DNA of 64,000 bases from Novosphingobium sp. KA1 (GTDB lineage Bacteria; Pseudomonadota; Alphaproteobacteria; Sphingomonadales; Sphingomonadaceae): contig NZ_CP021248.1 of assembly GCF_017309955.1 (NCBI RefSeq), forward strand, positions 434,001 to 498,000, read 5' to 3'. Numbering within the stretch: position 1 is the first letter of the stretch; each line of letters opens with the position of its first letter. Positions 29,658-40,144 of the stretch are shown in pieces. A program made the translations under genes and the position numbers. The notes beneath the pieces are model-generated. The model worked only from the letters and a program-made list of their open reading frames with translations. It had not been told where the DNA came from and searched no databases.

Positions 29658-29927
29658 AGCGCATTGGACGGAGCCAATGCCCAGGGGCTCAACCGCATGC
29701 CATAGCTTGGAGCCTCCGATTCTGCGTCGCAGGGGCCTACAGCAAAGGCTGCTGCGACGTTGAAACAAGCAGCAAGGGGGCAGCATTGTCGGCGGCGAGA
29801 GGCCTTGCCCATGTCGCTTGAAAGATCGCAGCCATCCATGGCGTGCGAATGCAACTCATTTCCCGAGACCTGACTTTCGCTGTTCTCAAGTCCCACACTT
29901 CGATGACGGTCAGACCAGTTCCCTCGG

Positions 29928-30685
29928 TCATTCCTGCGCCTGTTCGCGTGGGGCTATCGTTATTTGTTGGACCACGGCCCGCCTCGGCTGAGTAAGCAGG
30001 TAGTGGACGCCTACCGCGATATCTTCGGCGCGCAGCATCGTTTCCTCCGCAATCATGGCGCGCTGTTTCTCCGCCGGGATATCCGGATAATGGAAGTCCG
30101 CACCGGTCTTGCCAGGCTCGATCAGACCCACTTTTATTCCTTGGGACCCAGCTTGCGGCGAAGGGCCTCGGCAAAGCCGGCGATACCTGCTTTCATGCCA
30201 GCATAGACGGTTGATCCGGGCCCAAGAATATGCGCCGACATGGAACCTATCAACACGATATCGCCCTTGTCTGCCAATATCTCCTGCGCGGACTTTGCGC
30301 TGAGGATGTAAGCGGTGAAATCGACCTCCACCGCGTAGCGTATTTCGTCGGCGGACATTTTGGAGAGGGCTTGGGCTGGAACGGCGGCATTGACGATCAC
30401 GATATCGGGAGAGCCGAGGTAGCTTCGGGCTTCGTCGAAAAAGCGGTCCAGTTGCCCAGGTTCGGCAAGATCGAGCGCGATGCCGTTGCCCTTGCCGACT
30501 TCGCCTATTCTCGCCAGCGCATCGGCGAGGTGCTCGGAGGAACGGCCGCAAATGAAGACTTCCGCGCCTTCGCTGGCCAACAGGACTGCTATGGCCCTTC
30601 CGATCCCGGTCGTCCCACCGGTGATGATCGCCTTGCGACCGGCGAGCGGCGAGACTGCCGTGTGAGTGTCCGAGAGAGGGGTCAT
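29928..30685 (-). pseudogene. SDR-family oxidoreductase with a one-base deletion
   Basis: The frame from 30685 carries IITGGTTGIGRAIAVLLASEG (cofactor loop), the NAAVP region, the serine in VLIGSMSAHILG and YAGMKAGIAG with the catalytic Tyr-x-x-x-Lys. It stops at 30134 after RRKLGPKE. The sequence there reads GGTCCCAAGG; adding one C restores GPQGIKVGLIEPGKTGADF and the frame continues to 29928 (ITIAPREQAQE). So the last 70 residues are out of frame. A sequencing error in the C-run cannot be excluded. The start overlaps the upstream PPOX-family gene by four bases. Confidence 0.75.
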
Positions 30686-31128
30686 GACGATGCAGACCCC
30701 AGAACGATCTCGCCTTCTTCCTCTTCTTCCCAGTAGTGAGCTCGCTCGCCTCGCGCTTCGATCAGCACGAGACCCGGGGTTTCAGGTCCTTCCGGCCACC
30801 AGCGATCAAGACCATCCGTCCAATGTTCGGCAAGTGCAGCTTTGTCGCGAATGAGCCTTGCATGACCTTCGACAGCGAGGAAAAACGGACGCTGGCCAAG
30901 TAGCTCCGACTTGCCCTGATAGGACAGCAAGATTTTGGGATCGGCCTCAATATCGGCCACTATCAGCGCGGTCTCCTTGGTGAAGAACCAGGCGGTGCCT
31001 TGATAGTCTACTTCTCGGTTGTTGCTCATCGGCCGCGCCGCGATCGCTCCGCCCCTGGTGTGCGTCGCAAGCATTGCGAAGTCGATGTCCTTTATTTTAT
31101 TGGAAAGCTCTGCAAGAGACCATGTCAT
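30682..31128 (-). CDS. Pyridoxamine-5'-phosphate-oxidase-family (general stress FMN) protein
   Basis: 148 residues of the split-barrel FMN fold: IDFAMLATHTRGGAIAARPM, VDYQGTAWFFTKETALIVAD, KILLSYQGKSELLGQRPFF, and a C-terminal WWPEGPETPGLVLIEARGER. This matches the GsiB/YdaG-like 'general stress protein 26' branch, which binds FMN or F420 and has poorly known substrates. It is coupled (ATGA) to the SDR gene downstream. Confidence 0.82.
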   Translation of the reverse strand: MTWSLAELSNKIKDIDFAMLATHTRGGAIAARPMSNNREVDYQGTAWFFTKETALIVADIEADPKILLSYQGKSELLGQRPFFLAVEGHARLIRDKAALAEHWTDGLDRWWPEGPETPGLVLIEARGERAHYWEEEEEGEIVLGSASS

Positions 31129-31359
31129 TAGGGCTATCCTCGTTCGTTTGCACTTGAGGAAGGAACGCTTGAGGCAGCCGTTCGATGCGTGATCGCTGAC
31201 GGGAATTAGCGGGTTCTAACATTGCCGACCGGCAGCTTTCAGCATCAACCAAATGGCCGCTGAGTGTCCGGTTTGGGGGCGGCAGCCGTCACCGCTTGTC
31301 GCCTGGATCCTGGCATTGACTTCGGCGCGGCTTTCATACGCGTGTAAGCGTCAGGTCCC

Positions 31360-33174
31360 TCACAAACTCTGGACGTGCAAGTCGATCAAGAAGTTGTTCG
31401 ATGCTTTGTGTCGGCTTTCGAATTTGTATTTCAGATGGTTGTGAGCCCCCGCAACCACCGATACCGACAAACCAGATTTTCCTGGCGTTTGTCGGTCACG
31501 GTTGGATCGCCCTCCCGCAACCACCGATACCGACCTAGCGGACACCCCTGGCGCACCAGCGCCGGGGGTGGTGTCGTTTTTGGCGGATTGCTGCCGCTCA
31601 AGCCAATCCAGGATGGTACCGAACTCGCCATGCAGCATGGCGTTGACTTCGCCGCGCCTGCTGCCCGGCGTCAGGACGACGCGCTCGATGAGCCCGCGCA
31701 GGGCGTCGGCCGCTTCCTCACGTTCCTCGGGACAGACCAGGGCATCTGCCAGGCGCTCGACCTTGCCGCGATAAATCTCGGCGATGTTGGGATGGATATC
31801 CGGAACATCCGCCGGGGCGGCAGCGAGGCGCGCGCGAATGGCGTCCTCCTGCGCTTCCAGATCGAGAAGGCGGTCGACGAGCGAGCGAGTTCCCTTGCCT
31901 TCTTCCACTATGTCCAGAACGCCCTTGATCGCTTTCAGGACCTTGTCGAGTTCAGCGCGATCTGCCGTGTCGGTTGCCCGGCGCTCGCGGTTCAGGCGAT
32001 TGGTTTCCTCTACGCAGGTGCGAATGGCCTTGGCGGCAACTTCGGGACTCATCATCCGATCGCGGAGGCCATCGAGAACCCGCGTCTCCAGTTTTTCACG
32101 AGAAATGCTATGACCATTCGAACAACTTCTCGTGTCGATATGGTTCGAACACGCAAACCGCCCCTGCCCGCGAAGGGTATAAGACCCGCCGCAGCATCCG
32201 CAGTAAACGAGGCCTGAGAGCAGGCTCCTGGGGCGACGGGTGCGGTTCAGCTTATTGTGTGCCGCGCGCGTCGCTTCGATCACGCCGGCATATTGGACCG
32301 CTATATCTTCCTGTCTTGCCTTGGCTGCCTGCCACAGTTCCTCATCGACGATCCGTAGATCGGGGACGTCGGCGACGATCCATTCCGATTGCGGATTGAT
32401 CCGTGACACGCGCTTGCCGGTCTGCGGATTCTTGAGATAGCGAAGCCGGTTCCAGACCAGCTTTCCGATATAGAGCTCATTGTTAAGCAGACCGGTTCCA
32501 CGCTTTGCGTGGCCTCGGATCGTGGTCGATGTCCAAAGTGTGCCGGTCGGAGCGGGTATGCCCGCTTCATTCAAGCGGCGCGCAATCGCCTGAGGGCTAA
32601 GTCCGTTGGCGAACTGCCGAAAGACCTGACGCACCACCTCGGCTTCAACGGAATTGATGCTGCGCTCGCCATGGACAGCCTCGCCTTCGCTGGAGAAGCG
32701 ACGAACAACGTCATAGCCGTAGCACAGGCCGCCACCAGACTTGCCTTTCTCGACGCGTCCGCGCAGGCCACGATGCGTCTTCTTGGCAAGATCCTTGAGG
32801 AACAGGGCATTCATAGTGCCCTTGAGGCCTACGTGTAGTTCCGACACTTCGCCTTCAGCCAGCGTGACGATCTTCACGCCAGCGAATTGCAGGTGCTTGT
32901 AGAGCGTTGCAACGTCGGCCTGATCGCGGGACACGCGATCCAATGCCTCCGCGAGCAGAACATCGAAGCGACCCATCTGTGCGTCCTGGACGAGAGCCTG
33001 AATGCCGGGGCGCAGGATAACGCTGGCACCCGAGATCGCCGCGTCTTTGTAGCTGCCTATAACATGCCAGCCTTCACGCTTCGCCTGCTCTCGACATATC
33101 AGGAACTGGTCGTCGATCGAGGCAGCACTCTGCTTGTCGTCGGAATAGCGGGCATACAGGGCGACACGGGTCAT
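31360..33174 (-). CDS. Large serine recombinase
   Basis: Start at 33174 is set by GAGGAGAACG before MTRVALYARYSDDKQ; the nucleophile is Ser11. Order: resolvase catalytic domain (1-150, with VLLAEALDRVSRDQADV), recombinase domain (about 165-290), zinc ribbon (LVYCGCCGGSYTLRGQGRFACS, CSNGHSISRE), then a coiled coil and a C-terminal tail. The product of about 604 residues is full length. Such enzymes integrate or excise phages and islands. Its tail carries an unusual in-frame duplication (SVSVVAG twice, 22 residues apart). No att sites or phage genes were recognised next to it. Confidence 0.88.
   Translation of the reverse strand: MTRVALYARYSDDKQSAASIDDQFLICREQAKREGWHVIGSYKDAAISGASVILRPGIQALVQDAQMGRFDVLLAEALDRVSRDQADVATLYKHLQFAGVKIVTLAEGEVSELHVGLKGTMNALFLKDLAKKTHRGLRGRVEKGKSGGGLCYGYDVVRRFSSEGEAVHGERSINSVEAEVVRQVFRQFANGLSPQAIARRLNEAGIPAPTGTLWTSTTIRGHAKRGTGLLNNELYIGKLVWNRLRYLKNPQTGKRVSRINPQSEWIVADVPDLRIVDEELWQAAKARQEDIAVQYAGVIEATRAAHNKLNRTRRPRSLLSGLVYCGCCGGSYTLRGQGRFACSNHIDTRSCSNGHSISREKLETRVLDGLRDRMMSPEVAAKAIRTCVEETNRLNRERRATDTADRAELDKVLKAIKGVLDIVEEGKGTRSLVDRLLDLEAQEDAIRARLAAAPADVPDIHPNIAEIYRGKVERLADALVCPEEREEAADALRGLIERVVLTPGSRRGEVNAMLHGEFGTILDWLERQQSAKNDTTPGAGAPGVSARSVSVVAGGRSNRDRQTPGKSGLSVSVVAGAHNHLKYKFESRHKASNNFLIDLHVQSL
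31448..31534. repeat. Two 21-bp direct repeats, 66 bases apart, in the recombinase 3' end
   Basis: The 21-base unit starting CCCGCAACCACCGATACCGA occurs at 31448-31468 and again at 31514-31534 without a mismatch. The 66-base period equals 22 codons, so the coding frame is kept. The unit encodes a VSVVAG stretch on the minus strand. It could be a coding duplication, or a recombinase binding site duplicated at the gene end. Confidence 0.7.
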
Positions 33175-33891
33175 ATCGTTCTCCTCGCCAGAAAAATAGC
33201 ATGATCTCTCTAACGGACCAAACTGGACAGGGTGATCTCGGCGCGCTGCCACCCGAGCTTTGCTAAAGAATTGAAATAGAAGGCCGTTAAGTTCTTTCTC
33301 TTTTGGATGCTGGTGGCGGGCCTCGCAATTGTCTCCACATTGTGCGTGCGCCTGACATGTGGTCGCATGATGCCTTTAGCCCGTCACGAGCAAGCAGAGC
33401 TACGTGAAAGCAGGGTCAGCAAGGAGCCTTCAGGCTTGCGCAGCGCTGATCCTGCTCTGCCCAGCGTCGATGGGCTCCCTCATCTAAGGATCGTCTGCGA
33501 CACACAACTAGCACGGGTATGTCGCCTATAGATGGCCGCGATGGCCGTTAGTCGAATGTCCGGATCCGAGCCGGGGTGCGGGCATAGCCGACCTTCGCGC
33601 GGGGCAGCTGCCGACCAGACCCGGTCGTTCCCATCAACCATCATGAAGGACCGTTCACGCCAAAAACTGCCGTTGGTGTGGCTCTCAGCCCCCGGACAGA
33701 AGCCACGAACATCTCGGCCATACACTCGCTCAAATGAAGCCGCCGGAAGCTGCCGTTTATTCATTGCTAAGCCAAAGACGATAGCGATCTCGACATTCCT
33801 CCAATGTACCGACTGGTTTGGGCAAAGCTTCGTCAAGCGGGGCAGGTGCGATTGCACCCACCCCGCCGAGGATTTGCCCGATGATTGGGGC
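33175..33891. other. 717-base stretch without a recognised gene
   Basis: Between the serine recombinase and hsp20. The open frames on either strand lack ribosome sites, have poor composition and match nothing recognisable. A 19-base segment at 33612-33630 (CGACCAGACCCGGTCGTTC) recurs with one change at 38610-38628, so this looks like degenerate repeat-type filler common between sphingomonad genes. No promoter or RNA gene was identified. Confidence 0.45.
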
Positions 33892-34368
33892 TTAGGCCGC
33901 CTTGTCTTCAGTCAGCTGCGGCGTGTCGTCGTTGACATGCTCGCGGCTTCCGATGGCGATCTTGCGCGGCTTGAGCGATTCAGGGACGCTCCGCTGGAGC
34001 GAGATCGTCAACATGCCGTGCTCATAATCCGCATCGCGCACTTCGACATAGTCGGCCAGCTGGAACCGCCGCTCGAACGCGCGGGCAGCGATACCGCGGT
34101 GAACGAATTCAACACCGTCTTCGTCCTTCTCGGTCTTCTGACCGGAGATGACGAGCTGGTTCTGCTGTGCAGTGATGTCGATTTCGTCCGGACGGAAGCC
34201 GGCAACCGCCAGAGTGATCCGGTAGCTGTCCTCGCCGGTGCGAACGATGTCGAAGGGTGGGTAGCCATCCTGCGTCTCGGCGCGGAAGCTGTTCTCGAGC
34301 GCATCGAAGAGCCGATCGAAACCGACCGTCGAGCGGCGATAGGGGGTCAAATCAAATGCAGTTCTCAT
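33892..34368 (-). CDS. Hsp20 / small heat-shock protein (IbpA-like)
   Basis: 158 residues from the ATG at 34368, which follows AAGGAGG. The N terminus MRTAFDLTPYRRSTVGFDRL is that of proteobacterial IbpA-type sHsps. The alpha-crystallin domain spans about 38-130 (PPFDIVRTGEDSYRITLAVAG, QNQLVISGQK, FERRFQLADYVEV, EHGMLTISLQRSVPE). It holds unfolded proteins in the cytoplasm as oligomers. A sigma-32-like promoter (34472-34500) lies about 104 bases upstream. A longer frame to 34596 covers that promoter and is rejected. Confidence 0.93.
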   Translation of the reverse strand: MRTAFDLTPYRRSTVGFDRLFDALENSFRAETQDGYPPFDIVRTGEDSYRITLAVAGFRPDEIDITAQQNQLVISGQKTEKDEDGVEFVHRGIAARAFERRFQLADYVEVRDADYEHGMLTISLQRSVPESLKPRKIAIGSREHVNDDTPQLTEDKAA

Positions 34369-34471
34369 TTCCAAATCCTCCTTGTTGAGCAATCTGGGCG
34401 TGAGAGGCGCCGGGAACCAAGAGCCGACGCCCTCTGTCCAACCGGACCCGTTATGGCATCCGGCATTGATA

Positions 34472-34500
34472 AAATTATGAAACGCGCAATTGGTTTCAAG
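34472..34500 (-). promoter_or_regulatory. Sigma-32-like heat-shock promoter of hsp20
   Basis: On the minus strand CTTGAAA (34500-34494) is followed after 14 bases by CATAATTT (34479-34472). This is close to the RpoH consensus CTTGAAA-N(13-17)-CCATNT. The upstream side is AT-rich (ATTAAAAATTTTAAT). It fits heat induction of the small heat-shock gene. Confidence 0.6.
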
Positions 34501-34545
34501 ACCTATTAAAAATTTTAATGGGTTTGTTTTCAGCACCTTGCAAGA

Positions 34546-34583
34546 GAAGACCAGGCGCACCGATGGAGGTGCGCCTGGTCTTC
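34546..34583. terminator. Perfect 16-bp hairpin terminator between hsp20 and the DUF465 gene
   Basis: GAAGACCAGGCGCACC (34546-34561) and GGTGCGCCTGGTCTTC (34568-34583) pair perfectly around a six-base loop. It lies just after the stop of the minus-strand DUF465 gene (34617), so it should end that transcript and shield the hsp20 promoter. Only short pyrimidine runs follow. Confidence 0.65.
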
Positions 34584-34616
34584 TTCCAGGAGACAATTTG
34601 ATAGGATCAAGTCCGT

Positions 34617-34808
34617 TTACGCGGTCAGCCGATCGCTGCTCGCGTGACTGGAAGCCCAGTTTTGCATCTGGTCCTTGACCGCCAGTTTGAGCTTCTTCAG
34701 CCGGGCAATCAGAACTTCGTCAGGCCGGGGTCGTTTGCTTTCCAGCCGGATTTCATCCTCCAGCCGTGCATGTTCGCGTGAAAGATACTCCAGATACCTG
34801 TCGGCCAT
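34617..34808 (-). CDS. DUF465 (YdcH-like) small protein, 63 aa
   Basis: The start at 34808 (MADRYLEYLSREHARLEDEI) has GGAGGAG just upstream. The product is an all-helical coiled coil with the family core LSREHARLEDEIRLE and a closing LIARLKKLKLAVKDQM. DUF465/YdcH proteins are small cytosolic helical hairpins of unknown function. It lies between groEL and hsp20 and may be heat-responsive. Confidence 0.8.
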   Translation of the reverse strand: MADRYLEYLSREHARLEDEIRLESKRPRPDEVLIARLKKLKLAVKDQMQNWASSHASSDRLTA

Positions 34809-34965
34809 AGACTCCTCCTCTCTCATTCGACCGATCGATCCGTTAAGCCCCGTTCAGAACCTGCCCGGTGTCAGGCCGCGTGAGCAGGTGCCGAACTGGC
34901 ATTGCTAACTGCCTGGTGTTCGCGGATTGGAGAGCGCGGTGCGATACCCGGCTCTCCTCTCGCGA

Positions 34966-36953
<1,988 letters not shown>

Positions 36954-37023
36954 GCATAACCTCCATTACAAAGCGAAATGACTTACAGCGCCTCCCCCGG
37001 ATGATCGGCAGGAGGCAGTGCGC

Positions 37024-37052
37024 GATCTAGTTTTGCTGAAAACGGCTTCAAG
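37024..37052 (-). promoter_or_regulatory. Possible sigma-32 promoter of groES-groEL
   Basis: Minus-strand CTTGAAG (37052-37046), a 15-base spacer, then CTAGATC (37030-37024). The -35 matches the heat-shock consensus in six of seven bases; the -10 is weak. It lies just downstream of the CIRCE-like repeat, an arrangement seen in alphaproteobacterial groESL operons under double control. Confidence 0.4.
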
Positions 37053-37070
37053 AGGTCCAAACCAAATTTT

Positions 37071-37097
37071 TTGGCACTCGCCGATTGCGACTGCCAA
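37071..37097 (-). promoter_or_regulatory. CIRCE-like operator (HrcA site) upstream of groES
   Basis: TTGGCACTC (37071-37079), a nine-base spacer, and GACTGCCAA (37089-37097) form an inverted repeat matching at eight of nine positions. The CIRCE consensus is TTAGCACTC-N9-GAGTGCTAA, so spacing is exact and arms are close. HrcA would repress the operon here. The distance to the groES start is 118 bases. Confidence 0.62.
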
Positions 37098-37127
37098 TGG
37101 GCACTTTCCGTACGCCTTATCAGGGTC

Positions 37128-37157
37128 TTGACGGTCTGAAATGGACTCACAAAATAT
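37128..37157 (+). promoter_or_regulatory. Possible sigma-70 promoter for the 77-aa / usg pair
   Basis: TTGACG (37128-37133) and AAATAT (37152-37157) are separated by 18 bases. The gene start is 60 bases downstream. It is divergent from the groESL promoter region. Confidence 0.4.
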
Positions 37158-37216
37158 GGTGAGCGGAGCAATCCGCAGTGAGTGATCAGCGGCAAGGCAG
37201 AAAGGAGGATGTTCCT

Positions 37217-37450
37217 ATGTCGCAACCATTCGCGCGCTACCTGCATCCGCTCGATGTAGCGCATCATCCCTCGCTTGAGCCCGAAGTGAAGCGAGCCATG
37301 CTGGCTTCCTGGGCGTCCGATCGGCATGCCGTCGAAAATCATCCTGCAATGCGCCAGCCTCCCGAACTCAAAGACCCGGTTTCCGTTGACGATGTATTCG
37401 CGGCACTGCGCTCGCTCGACGGCCCAGACAGCCAGCCCACACTGCAATGA
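37217..37450 (+). CDS. Conserved small protein, 77 aa, upstream of usg
   Basis: ATG 37217 follows AAAGGAGGA. The product MSQPFARYLHPLDVAHHPSL continues with EVKRAMLASWASDRHAVENHP and ends with a short acidic region. The 'DVLxHPxLxxxEKRAiLASWASD' signature is widely conserved in alphaproteobacteria beside stress genes, function unknown. It overlaps usg by four bases. Confidence 0.7.
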   Translation: MSQPFARYLHPLDVAHHPSLEPEVKRAMLASWASDRHAVENHPAMRQPPELKDPVSVDDVFAALRSLDGPDSQPTLQ

Positions 37451-37716
37451 CCGACCGCGCTTTCCTGGTTCAACTGGAAGGATACGGGCTGACCACGGCA
37501 GAAATCTGCTATTTCATGCCGGATCACCCCTCGCTCCTGCAGATTTATGCCTGGCAGGAATACGATGCAGCACCGGATTTTCCGGTGCTGTTCGATTTCC
37601 TCGCGCATTGGCGGCGCGAGATCGAGGCGGAGATAAGGTCAGTCCGAATCGCTCATGAGAAAATGATCCAGCCAGCGAGCTGGCGTTCGGTGGACGGCGT
37701 GATCTCGTGGGAGTAG
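37447..37716 (+). CDS. usg: Usg-family protein
   Basis: 89 residues: FLVQLEGYGLTTAEICYFMP, DHPSLLQIYAWQEYDAAPDF, LAHWRREIEAEIRSVRIAHE. This is the Usg family, named from a gene near phosphoribosylanthranilate isomerase genes in other bacteria; role unknown. It is coupled to the preceding small gene by an ATGA overlap, and the pair is divergent from groESL. Confidence 0.8.
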   Translation: MTDRAFLVQLEGYGLTTAEICYFMPDHPSLLQIYAWQEYDAAPDFPVLFDFLAHWRREIEAEIRSVRIAHEKMIQPASWRSVDGVISWE

Positions 37717-37858
37717 CAGAGCCGGGTGATTGAGCTTGCAGACCCGTATTCATGCTAGTTGCAGTCATACCGCCGCCCTGCGTGGCCCGAGGTCAAATGT
37801 CGGCTTCTGGCAGGAGCTGACCTTCATCCTACGGCATAGGAAAGGCAGAAAAGTCCCA

Positions 37859-37887
37859 GCGCCCGTGCCCGGCACGGGCACGGGCGC
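37859..37887 (-). terminator. Perfect 12-bp GC hairpin after the tyrosine recombinase
   Basis: GCGCCCGTGCCC (37859-37870) and GGGCACGGGCGC (37876-37887) pair perfectly around five bases. On the minus strand it follows the recombinase stop by eight bases and is trailed by GGGACTTTTC, so it can act as that gene's terminator. Confidence 0.6.
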
Positions 37888-37895
37888 CAGCAGGT

Positions 37896-38528
37896 TCAGA
37901 TCTCGGTGTTCTCGGCAAGTGCGAGTGCGTCTTCCACGTCGATCCCAAGATAACGCACCGTGTTCTCGATCTTGCTATGGCCGAGAAGGATCTGGACAGC
38001 CCGTAGATTGCCGGTCGCCCTGTAGATGATCGATGCCTTCGTTCGGCGAAGTGAGTGCGTACCATACTCGCTCCGCATCAGGCCGACGCCTGTCACCCAT
38101 TCGTCGACAAGCCGAGCGTACTGCCGTGTGCTCAGATGCCCATTGTGATCGACCCGGCTCGGGAACACATAATCGTCCACTGTGCCGCCCCGGCGTTCAA
38201 GCCACGCCAGCAAGCTGGCTCGAGCATCTGGCAGTAGTTCGAATTGAACGGGCCGTCCGGTCTTCTGCTGCATGACGATTGCCCGCGTTCGGATCTGGCC
38301 GCCGCTGACAAGGTCGCCGATCTTTATCTGCACCAGGTCGCAACCCCGAAGCTTGCTGTCGATCGCCAGATCGAACAGTGCACGATCTCGCAGGCGGCGG
38401 CGCTGATTGAGATAGAATCGGATTTCCCAAATCTGCTTCGGCTTGAGAGCCCGCTTTGCACCCACGGTCCTTCCGGCATTCCAAACCGGGCGCTTGGCGG
38501 CGGTGACTTTTGTTTCAGACATCTCCAT
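37896..38528 (-). CDS. Tyrosine recombinase / site-specific integrase
   Basis: 210 residues from the ATG at 38528 with AGGAGAG upstream. It has a short DNA-binding arm (LKPKQIWEIRFYLNQRRRLR) and the catalytic domain with the first Arg in AIDSKLRGCDLVQI. The HxLRR box is in GTHSLRRTKASI, followed by LLGHSKIENTVRYLGID holding the Gly-His and the nucleophile Tyr. It is shorter than phage integrases and resembles the small stand-alone integrases common in alphaproteobacteria. No attachment site was found. A longer frame to 38642 has no ribosome site. Confidence 0.85.
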   Translation of the reverse strand: MEMSETKVTAAKRPVWNAGRTVGAKRALKPKQIWEIRFYLNQRRRLRDRALFDLAIDSKLRGCDLVQIKIGDLVSGGQIRTRAIVMQQKTGRPVQFELLPDARASLLAWLERRGGTVDDYVFPSRVDHNGHLSTRQYARLVDEWVTGVGLMRSEYGTHSLRRTKASIIYRATGNLRAVQILLGHSKIENTVRYLGIDVEDALALAENTEI

Positions 38529-38983
38529 GATCGCTCTCCTATGGCCACATTGGCCATCTGCAGAACGCTCGCCGATAGAGATGCTCAGGATTTGCTGTTC
38601 GGCTCGTGTCGACCAGTCCCGGTCGTTCACCACAGCGACCATGGACGCCCGCTTTTGACAGAAGCTGCCAATAGTGCGCTACAAAGCGGCTAGTCAGCTT
38701 TCGCCCTGTTCAGACATTGAGCGAATCCGCGAGTGAGCCCGAAAGCGGCCGTTCGCGCGATGCCGTGGCAAGTCATCCGCCATCGTCTGCAAGGCGATAG
38801 GAAGGACGAAACTCGATCGCGCCTTCGCTAAGCACGCGCTTATCGTCGCGCCTGTAAGCGCGGGACTGATTCCCCGGGGCGCCCCGTCAGACCAGATGGG
38901 GCTGGTCAGCGGCTAGTGCGTGATGCTTCCCCGTCCCTTCAACCAGTCGGTCGCTAGCATCAAATCCCAAGGAGACCGGTACC
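38529..38983. other. 455-base stretch without a recognised gene
   Basis: Between the divergent integrase and cytochrome b561 starts. It contains the second copy of the 19-base degenerate repeat (38610-38628). CCCAAGGAG just before 38984 is the ribosome site of the next gene. No gene or RNA was recognised. Confidence 0.45.
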
Positions 38984-39604
38984 ATGACCGCCCCTGCCGC
39001 CAAGAGAAACTGGGACCCCCTGATCAAGTTGACCCACTGGTCGATTGTTCTGGCCATCCTTGCCAACGCGCTGTTTACCGAGGAAGGCAGCGCCGCCCAT
39101 ATATGGGTGGGATATGCGCTGGCGGCGATACTGGCGCTGCGCCTGCTGTGGGGCTTGGTCGGCCCGGCCGAGGCGCGCTTTACCGCCTTCCCGCCCAATC
39201 TGGCCCGCGCGCTGCGCTACGTGCGCAAAATTCGCCGGGGTGAGAAGACCGAACACGCCAGCCACAATCCATTGGGCGCGCTGATGGTCTATGCCATCTG
39301 GTCTTGTCTGGGCGTCATCATAGCCTCCGGCGTTGCCATGGCTGGCTTCCCCCCGCAGGGCGTAAGCCGCGGAGAAGGCCATCCGGCTGCTTATGCCTCT
39401 GCCGAATATGGCGAGGAGCGCGAGCGGGCCGGAGAAGCCGGCGAGAGTCGCGAAAATCACGAAGACGGCGGAATGGAGGAATTGCACCAAATCGCGGTGA
39501 ACCTGCTATACGTGCTGATCGTGCTGCACATCGCCGGTGTGGTGTTCGAAACGCGGCGCAGTGGACAGCAAGTCGTGCTGGCGATGCTGCCCCGCCGCCG
39601 ATAA
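38984..39604 (+). CDS. Cytochrome b561-type membrane protein
   Basis: 206 residues. Four hydrophobic helices with haem-binding histidines: LIKLTHWSIVLAILANALF, HIWVGYALAAILALRLLWG, a third at about 105-125, and ELHQIAVNLLYVLIVLHIAG. Between helices three and four is a Glu/Arg-rich insert (EYGEERERAGEAGESRENHE). The fold fits the prokaryotic b561/Ni-Fe-hydrogenase b-subunit family, which passes electrons between quinol and a redox partner. It heads a three-gene operon with a membrane HTH protein and a VIT-family transporter. Confidence 0.82.
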   Translation: MTAPAAKRNWDPLIKLTHWSIVLAILANALFTEEGSAAHIWVGYALAAILALRLLWGLVGPAEARFTAFPPNLARALRYVRKIRRGEKTEHASHNPLGALMVYAIWSCLGVIIASGVAMAGFPPQGVSRGEGHPAAYASAEYGEERERAGEAGESRENHEDGGMEELHQIAVNLLYVLIVLHIAGVVFETRRSGQQVVLAMLPRRR

Positions 39605-39613
39605 GCTGGGCCC

Positions 39614-40144
39614 ATGAAAGAGCGCGCACGCAAGCTGGAACACCGGGCCGCGGCGATGACCATCGTCGTGGTCCTACAGGCACTCGCTGCCACCTTCTTC
39701 CTGGCCGACCTGGCGGGAGACCTGGCCGTTGAACAAGCCGATGGCCACCTAATCGTGGAAGGGCTGGCTGCCGTAGCCCTTCTGGTATCGGTGGTGCTCG
39801 GCGCGATCCAGATTCGCCATCTGATCGCCGCCGCCCGGGCGGACGAGGCTGCCGTGGCGGTCGCCCGCGGCGCGCTGATCCAGCTGGTCCAGCTGCGGTT
39901 TGCCCAATGGCAACTGACTCCGGCTGAGACCGATGTGGCGCTGTTCGCGCTGAAAGGCTGCGACGTGACCGAGATTGCCGCCCTGCGCGCTACGGCCGCG
40001 GGCACGGTACGGGCGCAACTGGCGCGTATCTATGCCAAGGCCGGCGTCACATCGCACACAGCGCTGCTGGCACTGTTCGTGGATGAACTAATCGATACCT
40101 CGCTGCTGCAGGCGGCCGGACGGGAGGAGGACGGCGACGCATGA
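39614..40144 (+). CDS. Membrane-anchored LuxR-type HTH protein
   Basis: 176 residues. Two hydrophobic helices at about 15-36 (MTIVVVLQALAATFFLADLA) and 48-68 (GLAAVALLVSVVLGAIQIRH) are followed by a cytoplasmic HTH domain: WQLTPAETDVALFALKGCDV, TEIAALRATAAGTVRAQLARI, YAKAGVTSHTALLALFVDEL. The last part is the LuxR/GerE helix-turn-helix. A membrane-tethered regulator without a receiver domain is implied. It overlaps the VIT gene by four bases, so it may control or sense this redox/metal operon. Confidence 0.75.
   Translation: MKERARKLEHRAAAMTIVVVLQALAATFFLADLAGDLAVEQADGHLIVEGLAAVALLVSVVLGAIQIRHLIAAARADEAAVAVARGALIQLVQLRFAQWQLTPAETDVALFALKGCDVTEIAALRATAAGTVRAQLARIYAKAGVTSHTALLALFVDELIDTSLLQAAGREEDGDA

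Noticed and set aside
33532..34509. 325-residue plus-strand frame across hsp20
   Set aside because: Shadow of the minus-strand Hsp20 gene and its upstream filler.
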